This document shows positions 25,293-33,408 of a stretch of 64,000 bases of DNA, one piece after another. The stretch spans positions 1 to 64,000 of the forward strand of contig NZ_JAKVRD010000005.1 in assembly GCF_022814865.1 (NCBI RefSeq). Reading direction: 5' to 3'. Both the position numbers and the translations under genes were made by a program. Each line of letters opens with the position of its first letter. Position 1 is the stretch's first letter. The notes under the pieces were generated by a model. It searched no databases, was not told where the DNA came from, and worked only from the letters and a program-made list of their open reading frames with translations. The stretch is from Shimia aestuarii. GTDB lineage: Bacteria > Pseudomonadota > Alphaproteobacteria > Rhodobacterales > Rhodobacteraceae.

Positions 25293-25861
25293 TGGATAAC
25301 TTCGAAGCCTTGATAAGGCTCTTGCTCGAGGAAGAAGGGTATTGGACACGCCAATCACACAAGGTTTGTCTACCAAAAACCGTCAAGAAGCGCCTCGGCA
25401 AGCCCTCTATGCCTCGACCGGAGATCGACCTTCTCGCATTCAAGCCTGCAACCAACACCGTCATCCTATTGGAGGTCAAATCATATTTGGACTCACCCGG
25501 AGTAAAACTAGCTAGTCTCGAAAGTAACTTCGAAACCCCAACCGGACGCTACAAGCTCTTCACTTGTGAACAATACTCCAGCGCGGTTGTCGACCAACTC
25601 CGCATTGAGCTTACAGAGAAGGGCTTGGCCAACGAGAAGACCACCTTCAAGCTTGGGCTTGCTGCGGGCAATATCTACAAGAACCAAGACAAAGAGATGA
25701 AAGAGCTCTTCCTACGAAGAGGTTGGGAACTCTGGACACCTGACGCAATTTGGATGCGAACAAAGAAGCTATCGAGTCTCGGATATGCCAATGACCCCTT
25801 TGTGCTTGCAGCCAAAGTGCTCGTAAGGGGGAACCAACGCAACAATGGCGATAGCGCGTAG
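25292..25861 (+). CDS. Predicted PD-(D/E)XK nuclease-like protein coupled to uvrB
   Basis: 189 aa, GTG start overlapping the uvrB stop by one base (TAGTG). I do not recognise a named family. Residues 40-63 carry a nuclease-core signature: Glu44 and Asp46 in RPEIDLLAF, then a beta-strand, then Glu61-Val-Lys63 in VILLEVKSY. An N-terminal helix (EALIRLLLEEEGYW) and an alternating beta/alpha remainder fit the restriction-endonuclease-like fold. Base composition and codon use are visibly more AT-rich than in uvrB, suggesting acquisition by transfer. The position would give co-expression with uvrB. A role in DNA repair or defence is inference. Confidence 0.65.
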   Translation: MDNFEALIRLLLEEEGYWTRQSHKVCLPKTVKKRLGKPSMPRPEIDLLAFKPATNTVILLEVKSYLDSPGVKLASLESNFETPTGRYKLFTCEQYSSAVVDQLRIELTEKGLANEKTTFKLGLAAGNIYKNQDKEMKELFLRRGWELWTPDAIWMRTKKLSSLGYANDPFVLAAKVLVRGNQRNNGDSA

Positions 25862-26173
25862 CTCCATAAATGCGGTTTGTCTCTGAGTTGTTCTAGGCGC
25901 GATAGAAAACAGTAGGGCGGGTTTCAGCCCGCCAACACCGCCGGACCAAAGCCCGACCTACCCCCTCCAACCCACCCAAAGCGCCCGATCCCGAGGGTGG
26001 GCGCAATCGCGCCCGCCCTGGGGGGCGGGTCGAGCGCGATGCATGATGCTGTGCATCATGCGTTCTTGTGGGTAGGACACCACAGCCCCTTGCCTTCCCG
26101 CACATTCCCCGCCACTTTCGCCAAAGGCACGCCACTAGGCTCACCCATTCCCGACACCACAAGGAAAAGAGCC
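25862..26173. other. Structured intergenic region after the nuclease-like gene
   Basis: No gene. It contains a hairpin GGCGGG-loop-CCCGCC (25916-25933), a second 10-bp stem with an AATC loop (25995-26004 with 26009-26018), and the dispersed repeat at 26016-26076. Either hairpin could end transcription of uvrB and the nuclease-like gene, but neither has a good T-run. Confidence 0.6.
26016..26076. repeat. Dispersed palindromic repeat, copy 1
   Basis: About 61 bp, matching 59036-59099 at most positions. Its core is a perfect 9-bp inverted repeat, GCATGATGC-TGT-GCATCATGC (26041-26061). The conserved left block is CCTGGGGGGCGGG and the right block GTTC-TGTGG-TAGG. The loop and a few flank bases differ between copies while the stem is kept. 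Confidence 0.85.
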
Positions 26174-26662
26174 ATGCCCGAGAAAGATCCGTTCCAGCCC
26201 CTCGACGCCGACTCCCGCGCCCTTGCGCGGCAATTGATCGACACCGCCACCTCCGGCGCACTGGCGACGACCAACCCGGAAACCGGCGCACCCAATGTCA
26301 CGCGCATCGCCATCGGCACCGACACAGACGGCACGCCCGTAACGCTGATCTCCGGCCTTGCCTCGCATACGCCCGCGCTGCGCGCCGATCCGCGCTGTGC
26401 GCTGATGCTGGGCGAGCCGCCCGCCAAGGGCGATCCCCTCGCCTTTCCGCGCCTCATGCTCGACTGTCGCGCGGCCTTCATCGAGCGCACCGACCCCGCC
26501 TTCGCCCCCTTGCGCGATCATTTCCTCGCCCAGCGCCCGAAGTCGAAACTCTATATCGACCTGCCCGATTTCGCCTTTGCCCGGCTCGAAATCGACCGCG
26601 CGACGCTCAACGGCGGTTTTGGCAAGGCCTTCCGCCTCGCCGCCGACGACCTCTCCGCCTGA
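26174..26662 (+). CDS. Pyridoxamine 5'-phosphate oxidase-fold (HugZ-like) protein
   Basis: 162 aa, ATG at 26174 with AAGGA upstream; the frame stays open further left but lacks a start signal. Split-barrel flavin-binding fold: SGALATTNPETGAPNVTRI, a Gly-rich strand, then DPRCALMLGEP and PRLMLDCRA. It resembles the short HugZ/HutZ-type heme-utilisation proteins and general PNPOx-like FMN proteins. Without the C-terminal heme-binding His region of full HugZ, a flavin or F420-like reductase role is equally possible. No heme uptake genes are nearby. Confidence 0.7.
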   Translation: MPEKDPFQPLDADSRALARQLIDTATSGALATTNPETGAPNVTRIAIGTDTDGTPVTLISGLASHTPALRADPRCALMLGEPPAKGDPLAFPRLMLDCRAAFIERTDPAFAPLRDHFLAQRPKSKLYIDLPDFAFARLEIDRATLNGGFGKAFRLAADDLSA

Positions 26663-26671
26663 CACACCGCC

Positions 26672-27487
26672 CTACTGCGCGAGCCCCAATGCTTCCAAAT
26701 GGGCGACACTCTCCTCCACCCGGTCAAAATCGTTGATCTCGACAATCAAGTGCGGCGCCGCATGACACCCCTCGAGCGCCTTGAACACCCCGTGCCACGG
26801 GATATTCCCCGCCCCGAGGTGCCAATGCCGGTCGGCATAGCCATCCGTGTCCTGCAAATGCACATGGCCAAGCATTTCGCCCGCGTGGCTGATATACCGA
26901 TCCACCGCCGGCGCGCCACAGATCGTATGCGCCCAATGCGCGTGGCCCGTATCGACAGAGAGCCGCAGCGCCGCGCTATCGGCGGCCTCGATGACGGCCA
27001 TACGGTCGGCCGGATCGGTGTCCTTGATGTTCTCCATGACCATCACGACGCCTAAATCCTCGGCCCGCGCAATCGCCGGGCCAAGTGTTTCGAGGATCGC
27101 ATTGATCCGCTTGTCCCGCCCCTTCGGTCCGTTGTCGAGGTTGTCACGATCCCACGGATCATAGGGCGAATGGATGACCATCTGCCCGGCGCCGAGCTTT
27201 TCGCAGACATCCAAAGCCTGTTCCATCCGGGCTTGCACAATGGCCCGCACCTCACGGTCCCCGGTGTGCAGCTCAAACCCCGAGAACGGCCCGTGAATGC
27301 CAAGCCGCCCGTCCCATCCGTCGAGCGCGTTCTTGGCAAGGTCGATGAACGGGTCCGGGTTGCGTAGAATGTCCGCCATGCAGAATTCCGGCAGTTCCAG
27401 ATCGCGATCCTTCTCAAAGAGCCAGTCCCGATGCTTTGGCAGATCCAGCACCGTCAACTGTGCTCCGACCACAGGCAGTTCGCTCAT
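26672..27487 (-). CDS. TIM-barrel sugar phosphate isomerase/epimerase family protein
   Basis: 271 aa. AP-endonuclease-2/xylose-isomerase-like barrel with the expected metal ligands on successive strands: Glu in VMVMENIKDT, Asp-His in LSVDTGHAHWAH, the His pair in GHVHLQDTDG and Glu in LIVEINDF. These usually coordinate a divalent metal for aldose-ketose isomerisation or epimerisation. It has no sugar-catabolic neighbours and convergently faces the PNPOx-like gene, so the substrate is unknown. The gene reads as complete with a good start. Confidence 0.8.
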   Translation of the reverse strand: MSELPVVGAQLTVLDLPKHRDWLFEKDRDLELPEFCMADILRNPDPFIDLAKNALDGWDGRLGIHGPFSGFELHTGDREVRAIVQARMEQALDVCEKLGAGQMVIHSPYDPWDRDNLDNGPKGRDKRINAILETLGPAIARAEDLGVVMVMENIKDTDPADRMAVIEAADSAALRLSVDTGHAHWAHTICGAPAVDRYISHAGEMLGHVHLQDTDGYADRHWHLGAGNIPWHGVFKALEGCHAAPHLIVEINDFDRVEESVAHLEALGLAQ

Positions 27488-27599
27488 CTTAACCCTCCTG
27501 AAACCTCTCTAACCGCAATTGCCACAAGAGTTGCACCGACGCGATACCGACGCAATACCGACGTGATACCGACAAGGGATTTCCCGGCTTTCAGGCAAA

Positions 27600-27636
27600 G
27601 AAAAACCCACCGCACGCAGCCCGCGCCCGGTGGGTG
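27600..27636 (-). terminator. Intrinsic terminator of the rhodanese-like gene
   Basis: 8-bp stem (27605-27612 with 27628-27635) followed on the minus strand by TTTTTC. It lies 19 bp past the stop at 27655. Confidence 0.8.
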
Positions 27637-27654
27637 AAAAACGGCTGAAACGCC

Positions 27655-28236
27655 TTATTTTGTGACCGTCAGGCCCAACATCCGCCAGCCCGTCATACCC
27701 GCACGATAGTAATAGATCTTCTCTGCCGGATACCCCGCCTCAATCATCCGCCGCGCCGCCGTAGGCGACTGCCCACACCACGGCCCGTTACAGTAAAGCG
27801 CGACCCTCTTGGCGTCATCACAGATGAACCCGTCAAAGTCGATTTCACAGCCCAGTTCGTCAAGCCGATCCGCCGCCTGAGTATAGGGGATGTTGATCGC
27901 CCCCGGGATCGCGCCGCCGTCAAAGTTCGATTTGACCCGGCCATCCACGACGATGACCTCGGGATCCTGAAGAAATTCAAGCATTTCCAACTCGCCAATC
28001 GGCGTCACACCCGGCGCCGGGATCATCGGCTGAATACAGAAATTCGGGCAGGGCCGCGAGGTCTTGGCCCAGTCCCCCTCGATCTTGTTCTCGGTGTCCT
28101 GAATACGTTCAATCGTCACCGGGCCGGTGGCCGTTTCGATCTCGACCGAGGCGAGGTCGGGTCGGATATTGACCTCCTGCGCCAAGGCTGGCACCGCCAT
28201 CAAAAGGGCTGCGCACGCTGCCATCATCGTTTTCAT
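27655..28236 (-). CDS. Periplasmic rhodanese-like protein
   Basis: 193 aa from the ATG at 28236 (AGGAGGAG upstream). Signal peptide MKTMMAACAALLMAVPALAQ with likely cleavage after AQ. A rhodanese domain (about 85-185) has the presumptive active-site Cys in YCNGPWCGQS and a second Cys shortly after. N-terminal Cys residues in RPCPNFCIQP may be structural. Sulfurtransferase or thiol-redox chemistry in the periplasm is expected, possibly linked to c-type cytochrome or sulfur-compound metabolism. It is single-gene, with its own terminator. Confidence 0.8.
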   Translation of the reverse strand: MKTMMAACAALLMAVPALAQEVNIRPDLASVEIETATGPVTIERIQDTENKIEGDWAKTSRPCPNFCIQPMIPAPGVTPIGELEMLEFLQDPEVIVVDGRVKSNFDGGAIPGAINIPYTQAADRLDELGCEIDFDGFICDDAKRVALYCNGPWCGQSPTAARRMIEAGYPAEKIYYYRAGMTGWRMLGLTVTK

Positions 28237-28359
28237 GGTCTCTCCTCCTAAACTAGCACCCTCCCCCAAGTTTGTCCGGCAAACGAGGAACACATGCAAG
28301 CTTCAATACCTGAGGCCGCCCAATTGGACGGCCTCATCGCAAATCAACGAACGCGCGGC

Positions 28360-28767
28360 TTAGCGCACCACATGCACCGCGCATTTGGCATGACGCACAA
28401 GCTGCGTCGCCGTGCTGCCAAGAAGCAGGTCCTGCATCCCCGGACGGTGCGACGCGACCACGATCAGGCCCGGCTTGTGCTCATCCGCCCAATCGAGAAT
28501 CGTGCGCCCCGAATGACCATCGACCACAACGCATTCGGCGTTGGAAATACCGGTCGCCATACCCTCAAGCGACTTGATGATCGTCTTCTTGGCATCCTCG
28601 TGAAACCCTTCCGGGATGTAGTTCACCGCATAGCTCGGCACCTGCTCCATCACGTGCAAAAGGGTAATCTTGCCGCCTTCCGTGCCAAGCTTGGATGCGA
28701 CCTCAAGGGCCGTTTCCGGGTGGCGATCGCCGTCGAAAGAGACGGGAACGAGAATATGTTCATACAT
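28360..28767 (-). CDS. Universal stress protein, UspF type
   Basis: 135 aa from the ATG at 28767 with AGGAG upstream. Usp fold, starting MYEHILVPVSFDGD. The C-terminal nucleotide loop SHRPGMQDLLLGSTATQL is the UspF/UspG version of the ATP-binding motif. Likely a dimer that binds ATP in stress or stationary phase. A dyad (28311-28318 with 28329-28336) downstream could be a terminator, although it lacks a T-run. Confidence 0.9.
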   Translation of the reverse strand: MYEHILVPVSFDGDRHPETALEVASKLGTEGGKITLLHVMEQVPSYAVNYIPEGFHEDAKKTIIKSLEGMATGISNAECVVVDGHSGRTILDWADEHKPGLIVVASHRPGMQDLLLGSTATQLVRHAKCAVHVVR

Positions 28768-28877
28768 GTTGAATCTCCTGTTTCCTGTCAGCAGTTTAGA
28801 GCCAAGCACCGGGCCGCACATTGATGCAGGTCACGCTTTTCCTCGGCGCCGATCACGCCCGATCCGTGCCCCGCGCG

Positions 28878-29198
28878 TCAGTTGAACGCCGCCACCACGT
28901 CATACATGACCGGCTCGAAACTACGGCAAAGCTGGTTGATCTGCCGATTGCGTTCGCGCATCTCATCGCTGCGCAGCATGGCCTGGAAATCCTCGCGCCG
29001 CTCCCATTGCGAGTAGTTCGCGATCCGTGTCTGCGCGTCGTTGACATGAAGCCCCGCCGCGATGAATCCCGGCTGTTTCGAGATGAAACTCTCATAGGCA
29101 TCGGTCAACGCGTCGAGCAGGTCCTGACAGGTGCCCGGCGTCATCTCGAAAGTGGTGATGACCGTCTGGTACGTGGCGTCCTTGCTGATCTTGGGCAT
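28878..29198 (-). CDS. Antibiotic biosynthesis monooxygenase (ABM) domain protein
   Basis: 106 aa from the ATG at 29198, which has AAGGAGG upstream; the longer open frame is discarded. Small dimeric alpha-beta barrel (ferredoxin-like): FEMTPGTCQDLLDALTDAYESF, PGFIAAGLHVN, ANYSQWERREDFQAM. ABM proteins include quinone monooxygenases, heme oxygenases (IsdG) and many uncharacterised stress proteins. There is no obvious heme ligand, so the function is open. Divergent from the exported protein at 29302. Confidence 0.75.
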   Translation of the reverse strand: MPKISKDATYQTVITTFEMTPGTCQDLLDALTDAYESFISKQPGFIAAGLHVNDAQTRIANYSQWERREDFQAMLRSDEMRERNRQINQLCRSFEPVMYDVVAAFN

Positions 29199-29301
29199 GG
29201 TGTCCTCCTTTGGCTGCCTGCCGGGATCATCGGCAGAATGGCGAGACTGCGCGTTAACTGAAAGTAAACCATCCCGGCTCATTCCTTGCAAAGAGGTTAA
29301 T

Positions 29302-29970
29302 ATGATCCGCTGGTTTTTCCTTCTCGTCCTGTGCGCTGGACCTGCCTTCTCCGGCCCTTGGCTGCGGGACAAGGGCACGGCGTTTACATCGACCACAGTC
29401 GAGATTTCCCCGGCCGATCCGGCGCGCAGCGCGCCCTTTCCTCCGCCCTACCCCATAGATGCCTATACCGCGGTCTATGGCGAATACGGCCTGACCCCTC
29501 GCCTGACGCTCGGCTTCGATGGCGGTTCGGACACTTATGGCAACGGCACCGGACTGCTCTTCCTGCGCTTTCCCCTCCGCGAAGGGAGAACCGCCCGCAT
29601 GGCGGGCGAGATTGCGCTCGGCGCACACTGGAGCCTCACCGAACTGACCCCCCTGCTCCGCCCCGGTGCGTCTTGGGGGCGTGGCCTGACGCTCTTTGAC
29701 AAACCCGGCTGGGCTGCACTCGACGCGACCGTGCTGATCCCCGGCGATGGCGGCCGCATGGTGCCAAAGCTGGATGCGACGCTCGGCCTCGATACTGGCG
29801 AGCGCATGAAAGTCATGCTTGGCCTCACCGTCGAACGCCCCGCCCCGACGCTCTCGGCCTCCGTTGCCTTTCGCGCTTGGGACAAGGTGCACCTGACCGT
29901 CGGGATCAAGATACGTGGCGACAGGTCGCGGCCCGATTGCCTGACGCTGGGCTTCTGGCAGACCTTCTGA
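29302..29970 (+). CDS. Exported hypothetical protein, beta-rich
   Basis: 222 aa from the ATG at 29302 with AGAGG upstream. Signal peptide MIRWFFLLVLCAGPAFSG. The mature part is dominated by alternating hydrophobic/polar strands (TAVYGEYGLTPRLTLGFDGG, LTVERPAPTLSASVAFRAW), suggesting a small outer-membrane barrel or a periplasmic beta-sandwich. I do not recognise the family. A single mature-region Cys lies near the C-terminus. The next gene also encodes a small exported protein. Confidence 0.6.
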   Translation: MIRWFFLLVLCAGPAFSGPWLRDKGTAFTSTTVEISPADPARSAPFPPPYPIDAYTAVYGEYGLTPRLTLGFDGGSDTYGNGTGLLFLRFPLREGRTARMAGEIALGAHWSLTELTPLLRPGASWGRGLTLFDKPGWAALDATVLIPGDGGRMVPKLDATLGLDTGERMKVMLGLTVERPAPTLSASVAFRAWDKVHLTVGIKIRGDRSRPDCLTLGFWQTF

Positions 29971-30071
29971 TCCGTCAGCCGCGAATTGATCTCTCCTGCG
30001 GCCTCAGGCATACTCTCGACAAGTGCACCGTGAAAACACGGGCACCGACATATCGAGTTCGAGGCCGAGTC

Positions 30072-30392
30072 ATGAAACATGTTCTGGTTGCCCTGATGCT
30101 GGCTGCCATCACCGTTCCCGCCGTTCCGACCCCCGCCGATGCGGGCACGCTCCGGCGCGCCTGCCTGAAATCGGACCGAAGCGCCGCCAGCCGCCGGATG
30201 TGCCGCTGTATGCAACAGGTGGCCGACCGTGCTTTGCCACGTGGCGACCAACGCCTCGCTGCGTCCTTCTTCGACGACCCACACCGCGCTCAGGAAATCC
30301 GCCAATCGGATCGCCTGAGCCACGAACGGTTCTGGAAGCGCTACAAGGAATTCAGCGCCACATTCGCCGCCTCCTGCGGGCACCTGAACTGA
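30072..30392 (+). CDS. Small exported Cys-containing protein
   Basis: 106 aa from the ATG at 30072. Signal peptide MKHVLVALMLAAITVPAVP and cleavage near ADAG. The mature part has four Cys, in RRACLKS, RMCRCMQQ and ASCGHLN, and is strongly basic and helical. Similar proteins in this bacterial group are sometimes labelled arginine transporter, a label I would not trust. Function unknown. The C-rich arrangement suggests two disulfides in the periplasm. Followed by the LysR gene. Confidence 0.65.
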   Translation: MKHVLVALMLAAITVPAVPTPADAGTLRRACLKSDRSAASRRMCRCMQQVADRALPRGDQRLAASFFDDPHRAQEIRQSDRLSHERFWKRYKEFSATFAASCGHLN

Positions 30393-30496
30393 TGCCGTGC
30401 ACGGCCCGGCATTCACTTTCTTGAAATCCAGCCCCAGAAACCTTGACCTGAGCCGCTTCTGAATTCACAAATCCGGAAACTTCCGGAGGTTCAGAC

Positions 30497-31462
30497 ATGA
30501 TCTCGAAAGGCGTGACCCTGCGGGGTCTCGAGGTATTCGAGGCTCTCGCCCGAAGCGGCTCCGTTGCGCAGGCGGCAAGCGAAACCGGTCTCTCGCAACC
30601 TGCGGTCAGCCAGCAAATCCGCAACCTCGAAGCCGCGCTTGACACGGCGTTGGTCGATCATGGCAAACGCCCCATGCGCCTGACGGCTGCCGGGCGTAGC
30701 TTCCTTTCCCGCACCAATCGCGTCCTCTCCGAGCTCCGCCTCGCGCAATCGGAACTGACGGTGATGGACCTGTCGCATCTGACCTCGCTCTCGCTCGGCA
30801 TGATCGACGATTTCGATAATGATCTGACGCCGCGCCTCGCGACGGTTCTGGCCGAGAGCCTGACCAACTGTCGCTTTCGTCTCATCACCGCACCAAGCCA
30901 CGAGATCAGCAAGGCTATGACGGAACGCCACTTGCATCTTGGCGTTGCCGCAAGCACCGGAGAGATGCTCGCAGGGGTGACGGAATACCCGCTGGTGCGC
31001 GATCCGTTCATCATTGTCGCCCCGCGCGGACAGTTTCCCGGCGGCGCGCCCTCCATCGACGCGCTCTCGCAATTGCCCTTTCTACGCTACGAACGCGCCC
31101 AACTCATAAGCCGCACCATCGACGCGCAATTCACCCGCCTTGGCCTCGAGTTTCCCGAGCGTTTCGAAATCGGAAGCCACCTTGCCCTCATGGCCATGGT
31201 TGCGCGCGGTATTGGCTGGGCTGTGACGACGCCGCTTGGCTACATGCGCGCGGTGCGGTTCCATGACGAAGTCGAGGCCTGCCCCCTGCCCTTCGCCCCG
31301 TTCAGTCGCACCATCTCGCTTTTCGCGAGCGCCGACTGGGCCGACCGCGTGCCGCGCGACGTTCATGCGATCCTGCGCCGCCTCCTACAGGAACAGGTGA
31401 TCGCGCCAACGCTGACCAAGCTACCTTGGCTTGCCGACGACCTGCACCTGACCAACTCCTAG
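30497..31462 (+). CDS. LysR-family transcriptional regulator
   Basis: 321 aa. N-terminal winged HTH (residues about 8-66: GSVAQAASETGLSQPAVSQQIRNLE) and a periplasmic-binding-like effector domain (about 95-300). LTTR proteins usually regulate a divergent or nearby gene in response to a small metabolite. Here no divergent gene is adjacent. The gene ends 3 bp from the convergent LMW-PTP stop. The target is not deducible. Confidence 0.92.
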   Translation: MISKGVTLRGLEVFEALARSGSVAQAASETGLSQPAVSQQIRNLEAALDTALVDHGKRPMRLTAAGRSFLSRTNRVLSELRLAQSELTVMDLSHLTSLSLGMIDDFDNDLTPRLATVLAESLTNCRFRLITAPSHEISKAMTERHLHLGVAASTGEMLAGVTEYPLVRDPFIIVAPRGQFPGGAPSIDALSQLPFLRYERAQLISRTIDAQFTRLGLEFPERFEIGSHLALMAMVARGIGWAVTTPLGYMRAVRFHDEVEACPLPFAPFSRTISLFASADWADRVPRDVHAILRRLLQEQVIAPTLTKLPWLADDLHLTNS

Positions 31463-31465
31463 GCC

Positions 31466-31897
31466 TTAAAGCGTCGCCATCAACCCGCGCGCGCATGCCT
31501 CAACAAGGTCGAGTGCCGCATCGAAATCGCGGGTATAGTAGGGGTCTGGCACTTCGCTCATACCCCGCTCCGGGGCGTAATCCGTAAAGAGCCGCACAGG
31601 CGTCGCGTTCCCCGCCGGGCGCAACCGCTCCATGTTGGCGATATTGCTCGCATCCATGCCGATGATGAGGTCGAAGCGATCAAAATCCTCGGCGGAGAAC
31701 TGACGCGCACGCAGATCGGACAAGTCATAGCCCCGCGCCTTCGCCGCTGCCTGCATCGCGCCATAGGGAGGCTCGCCGACATGCCAATCGCTCGTGCCAG
31801 CGCTATCGGTCTCCACGTCCTGCGCCATCTCACGAAAGACGCCCTCCGCTGTGGGCGAGCGACAGATATTGCCAAGGCAAACGAACAGGATTTTCAT
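31466..31897 (-). CDS. Low-molecular-weight protein-tyrosine phosphatase
   Basis: 143 aa from the ATG at 31897 (GGGGAGG upstream). The P-loop CLGNICR (Cys7 to Arg13, CX5R) and the general acid in VPDPYYTRD identify a class II Cys-based phosphatase, cytoplasmic. Typical partners are bacterial tyrosine kinases in polysaccharide export, but none is nearby. Its ATG overlaps the stop of the upstream DgoK-like gene as ATGA, so both are made from one transcript. Confidence 0.92.
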   Translation of the reverse strand: MKILFVCLGNICRSPTAEGVFREMAQDVETDSAGTSDWHVGEPPYGAMQAAAKARGYDLSDLRARQFSAEDFDRFDLIIGMDASNIANMERLRPAGNATPVRLFTDYAPERGMSEVPDPYYTRDFDAALDLVEACARGLMATL

Positions 31898-32589
31898 GAA
31901 ACGCCTCCCCGCGCGCGCACCGCCGCCTCTAGCCCGGCAAGAAGCATGTCCGTGTCGTCCTCGCGCCGCACCGGCACGCCCTGCGCCGCAAGCGCGCCCT
32001 GAAGCGCCTCTGCCGCGCGGCCCTCTCCGATCAAGACCACCTCCTGACCAAGCCAATAGACCCGCGCCGCCGCAAGCTCCGCCCCAAGAAGCGCCCCCCA
32101 AAGCGTTCCGGCGTCACCTGCCCGCGCGATATAGGCCGCAAGGCGCTCAGGCCGTGCCATCGCATCGTCAAGCGCCCGGCGCATCACCGCATCGTCCCAA
32201 GCCTCGTCGACCTCCATCGCGGCGGCAAGCTGGCCTGTGACAAAACGCTGAAAACTGATCACCTCGCCCGCGCTCACATGTGCCCAGACCGTCGCTTCAC
32301 CGGCGACACAGATGACACCGTCCCAATTCGGATTGGCGCTCGCATAGCCTGCGATCCGCGCCTCTGCGCCGCCACTGAACTGCCCGTCCCAAGCAAGCGG
32401 CGGGAAAAGCCAGCCACCACCGACACCCGCCTCCAACTCTGGCACCGCCTTGCACGGTAGCGTGCGCGGTGTGCCGCCCCCGCCAAGCAACACAATCGGG
32501 GCCTTGCCGCCATCCGTGGGTTGGCGCGCGGGCATATCCCACATCCGCGCCATGCGCCCGATCTTCTCTGCCGCTATCCATGTCGCCAT
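31894..32589 (-). CDS. DgoK-like protein lacking the N-terminal phosphate-binding motif
   Basis: 231 aa. Residues about 40-230 align by eye with 2-dehydro-3-deoxygalactonokinase (DgoK): RTLPCKAVPEL, the EARIAGYASANPNWDGVICVAGEATVWAHVSAGE stretch (97-106 core), and FQRFVTGQLAA. A full DgoK is about 290-300 aa and opens with a DWGTS phosphate-1 loop. Here the N-terminus reads MATWIAAEKIGRMARMWDM, with the Asp and the Gly-Thr-Ser changed and about 60 residues missing after it. It is therefore likely a non-catalytic or repurposed kinase remnant. ATG at 32589. Coupled to the LMW-PTP gene. Confidence 0.6.
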   Translation of the reverse strand: MATWIAAEKIGRMARMWDMPARQPTDGGKAPIVLLGGGGTPRTLPCKAVPELEAGVGGGWLFPPLAWDGQFSGGAEARIAGYASANPNWDGVICVAGEATVWAHVSAGEVISFQRFVTGQLAAAMEVDEAWDDAVMRRALDDAMARPERLAAYIARAGDAGTLWGALLGAELAAARVYWLGQEVVLIGEGRAAEALQGALAAQGVPVRREDDTDMLLAGLEAAVRARGGVS

Positions 32590-32709
32590 CGCACCTGTCT
32601 CCCCTGTTTCCCCCCGGTATCCCCGAAGCGTCCGCCCAAGGTCAACTCCCCCTTGCCGCCTCGCGCACATCACGCCATCCTGACCACGACCTAAGCAGGA
32701 GTGCGACAC

Positions 32710-33408
32710 ATGAGCCGCGACAAGATCGTGATCCTGACCGGCGCCGGGATTTCCGCCGAAAGCGGCCTTGGCACATTTCGCGACGAGGGCGGCCTCTGGG
32801 CACAGCACCGGATCGAGGATGTCGCCACCCCCGAAGGGTTTCACCGCGACCCCGATCTCGTGCATGGCTTCTACAACGCCCGGCGCGCCCATGCCGCCAA
32901 GGCATCGCCCAACGCTGCACACACGGCGCTTGCCCGGCTCGAGGCCGAACATCCCGGAGACGTTCTCATTGTGACGCAGAATGTCGATGCGCTGCATGAA
33001 AAGGCAGGCTCCAAAAACGTGCTGCATATGCATGGCACGCTTGCAGGTGCGCTTTGCGGCCGATGCGATCACCGCTGGCCCGCGCCGCCCGAAATGCACA
33101 AGGACGATCTTTGCCCCGCCTGCGGCAGTGCCGCGACACGGCCTGACGTGGTGTGGTTCGGCGAGATGCCCTATCACATGGATGATATCTGGACCCATCT
33201 GGCACAGGCCGACACTTTCGTCGCCATCGGCACCTCGGGCGAGGTCTACCCGGCGGCGGCTTTCGTGCAAGAGGCCGCGATGGGCGGCGCGCATACGATC
33301 GAGCTGAACCTCGAACCGTCCACCCGCGTCTCGGATTTCGCCGAAACCTGTTTCGGCCCGGCAACCCGCATCGTCCCCGATTGGGTGACACAAGAGCTGT
33401 CGCGCTAG
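32710..33408 (+). CDS. cobB: NAD-dependent protein deacylase (sirtuin)
   Basis: 232 aa. I chose the ATG at 32710 over the GTG at 32701 because AGGAG lies 8 nt upstream of it. Sirtuin motifs: GAGISAESGLGTFRD (11-25), TQNVDALHEKAG, catalytic His108 in HMHGT, four zinc Cys at 116, 119, 135 and 138, GTSGEVYPAA and ELNLEP. It removes acetyl or acyl groups from lysines, for example on acyl-CoA synthetases. Its stop and that of the convergent monooxygenase share the palindrome CTAG at 33405-33408. Confidence 0.95.
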   Translation: MSRDKIVILTGAGISAESGLGTFRDEGGLWAQHRIEDVATPEGFHRDPDLVHGFYNARRAHAAKASPNAAHTALARLEAEHPGDVLIVTQNVDALHEKAGSKNVLHMHGTLAGALCGRCDHRWPAPPEMHKDDLCPACGSAATRPDVVWFGEMPYHMDDIWTHLAQADTFVAIGTSGEVYPAAAFVQEAAMGGAHTIELNLEPSTRVSDFAETCFGPATRIVPDWVTQELSR

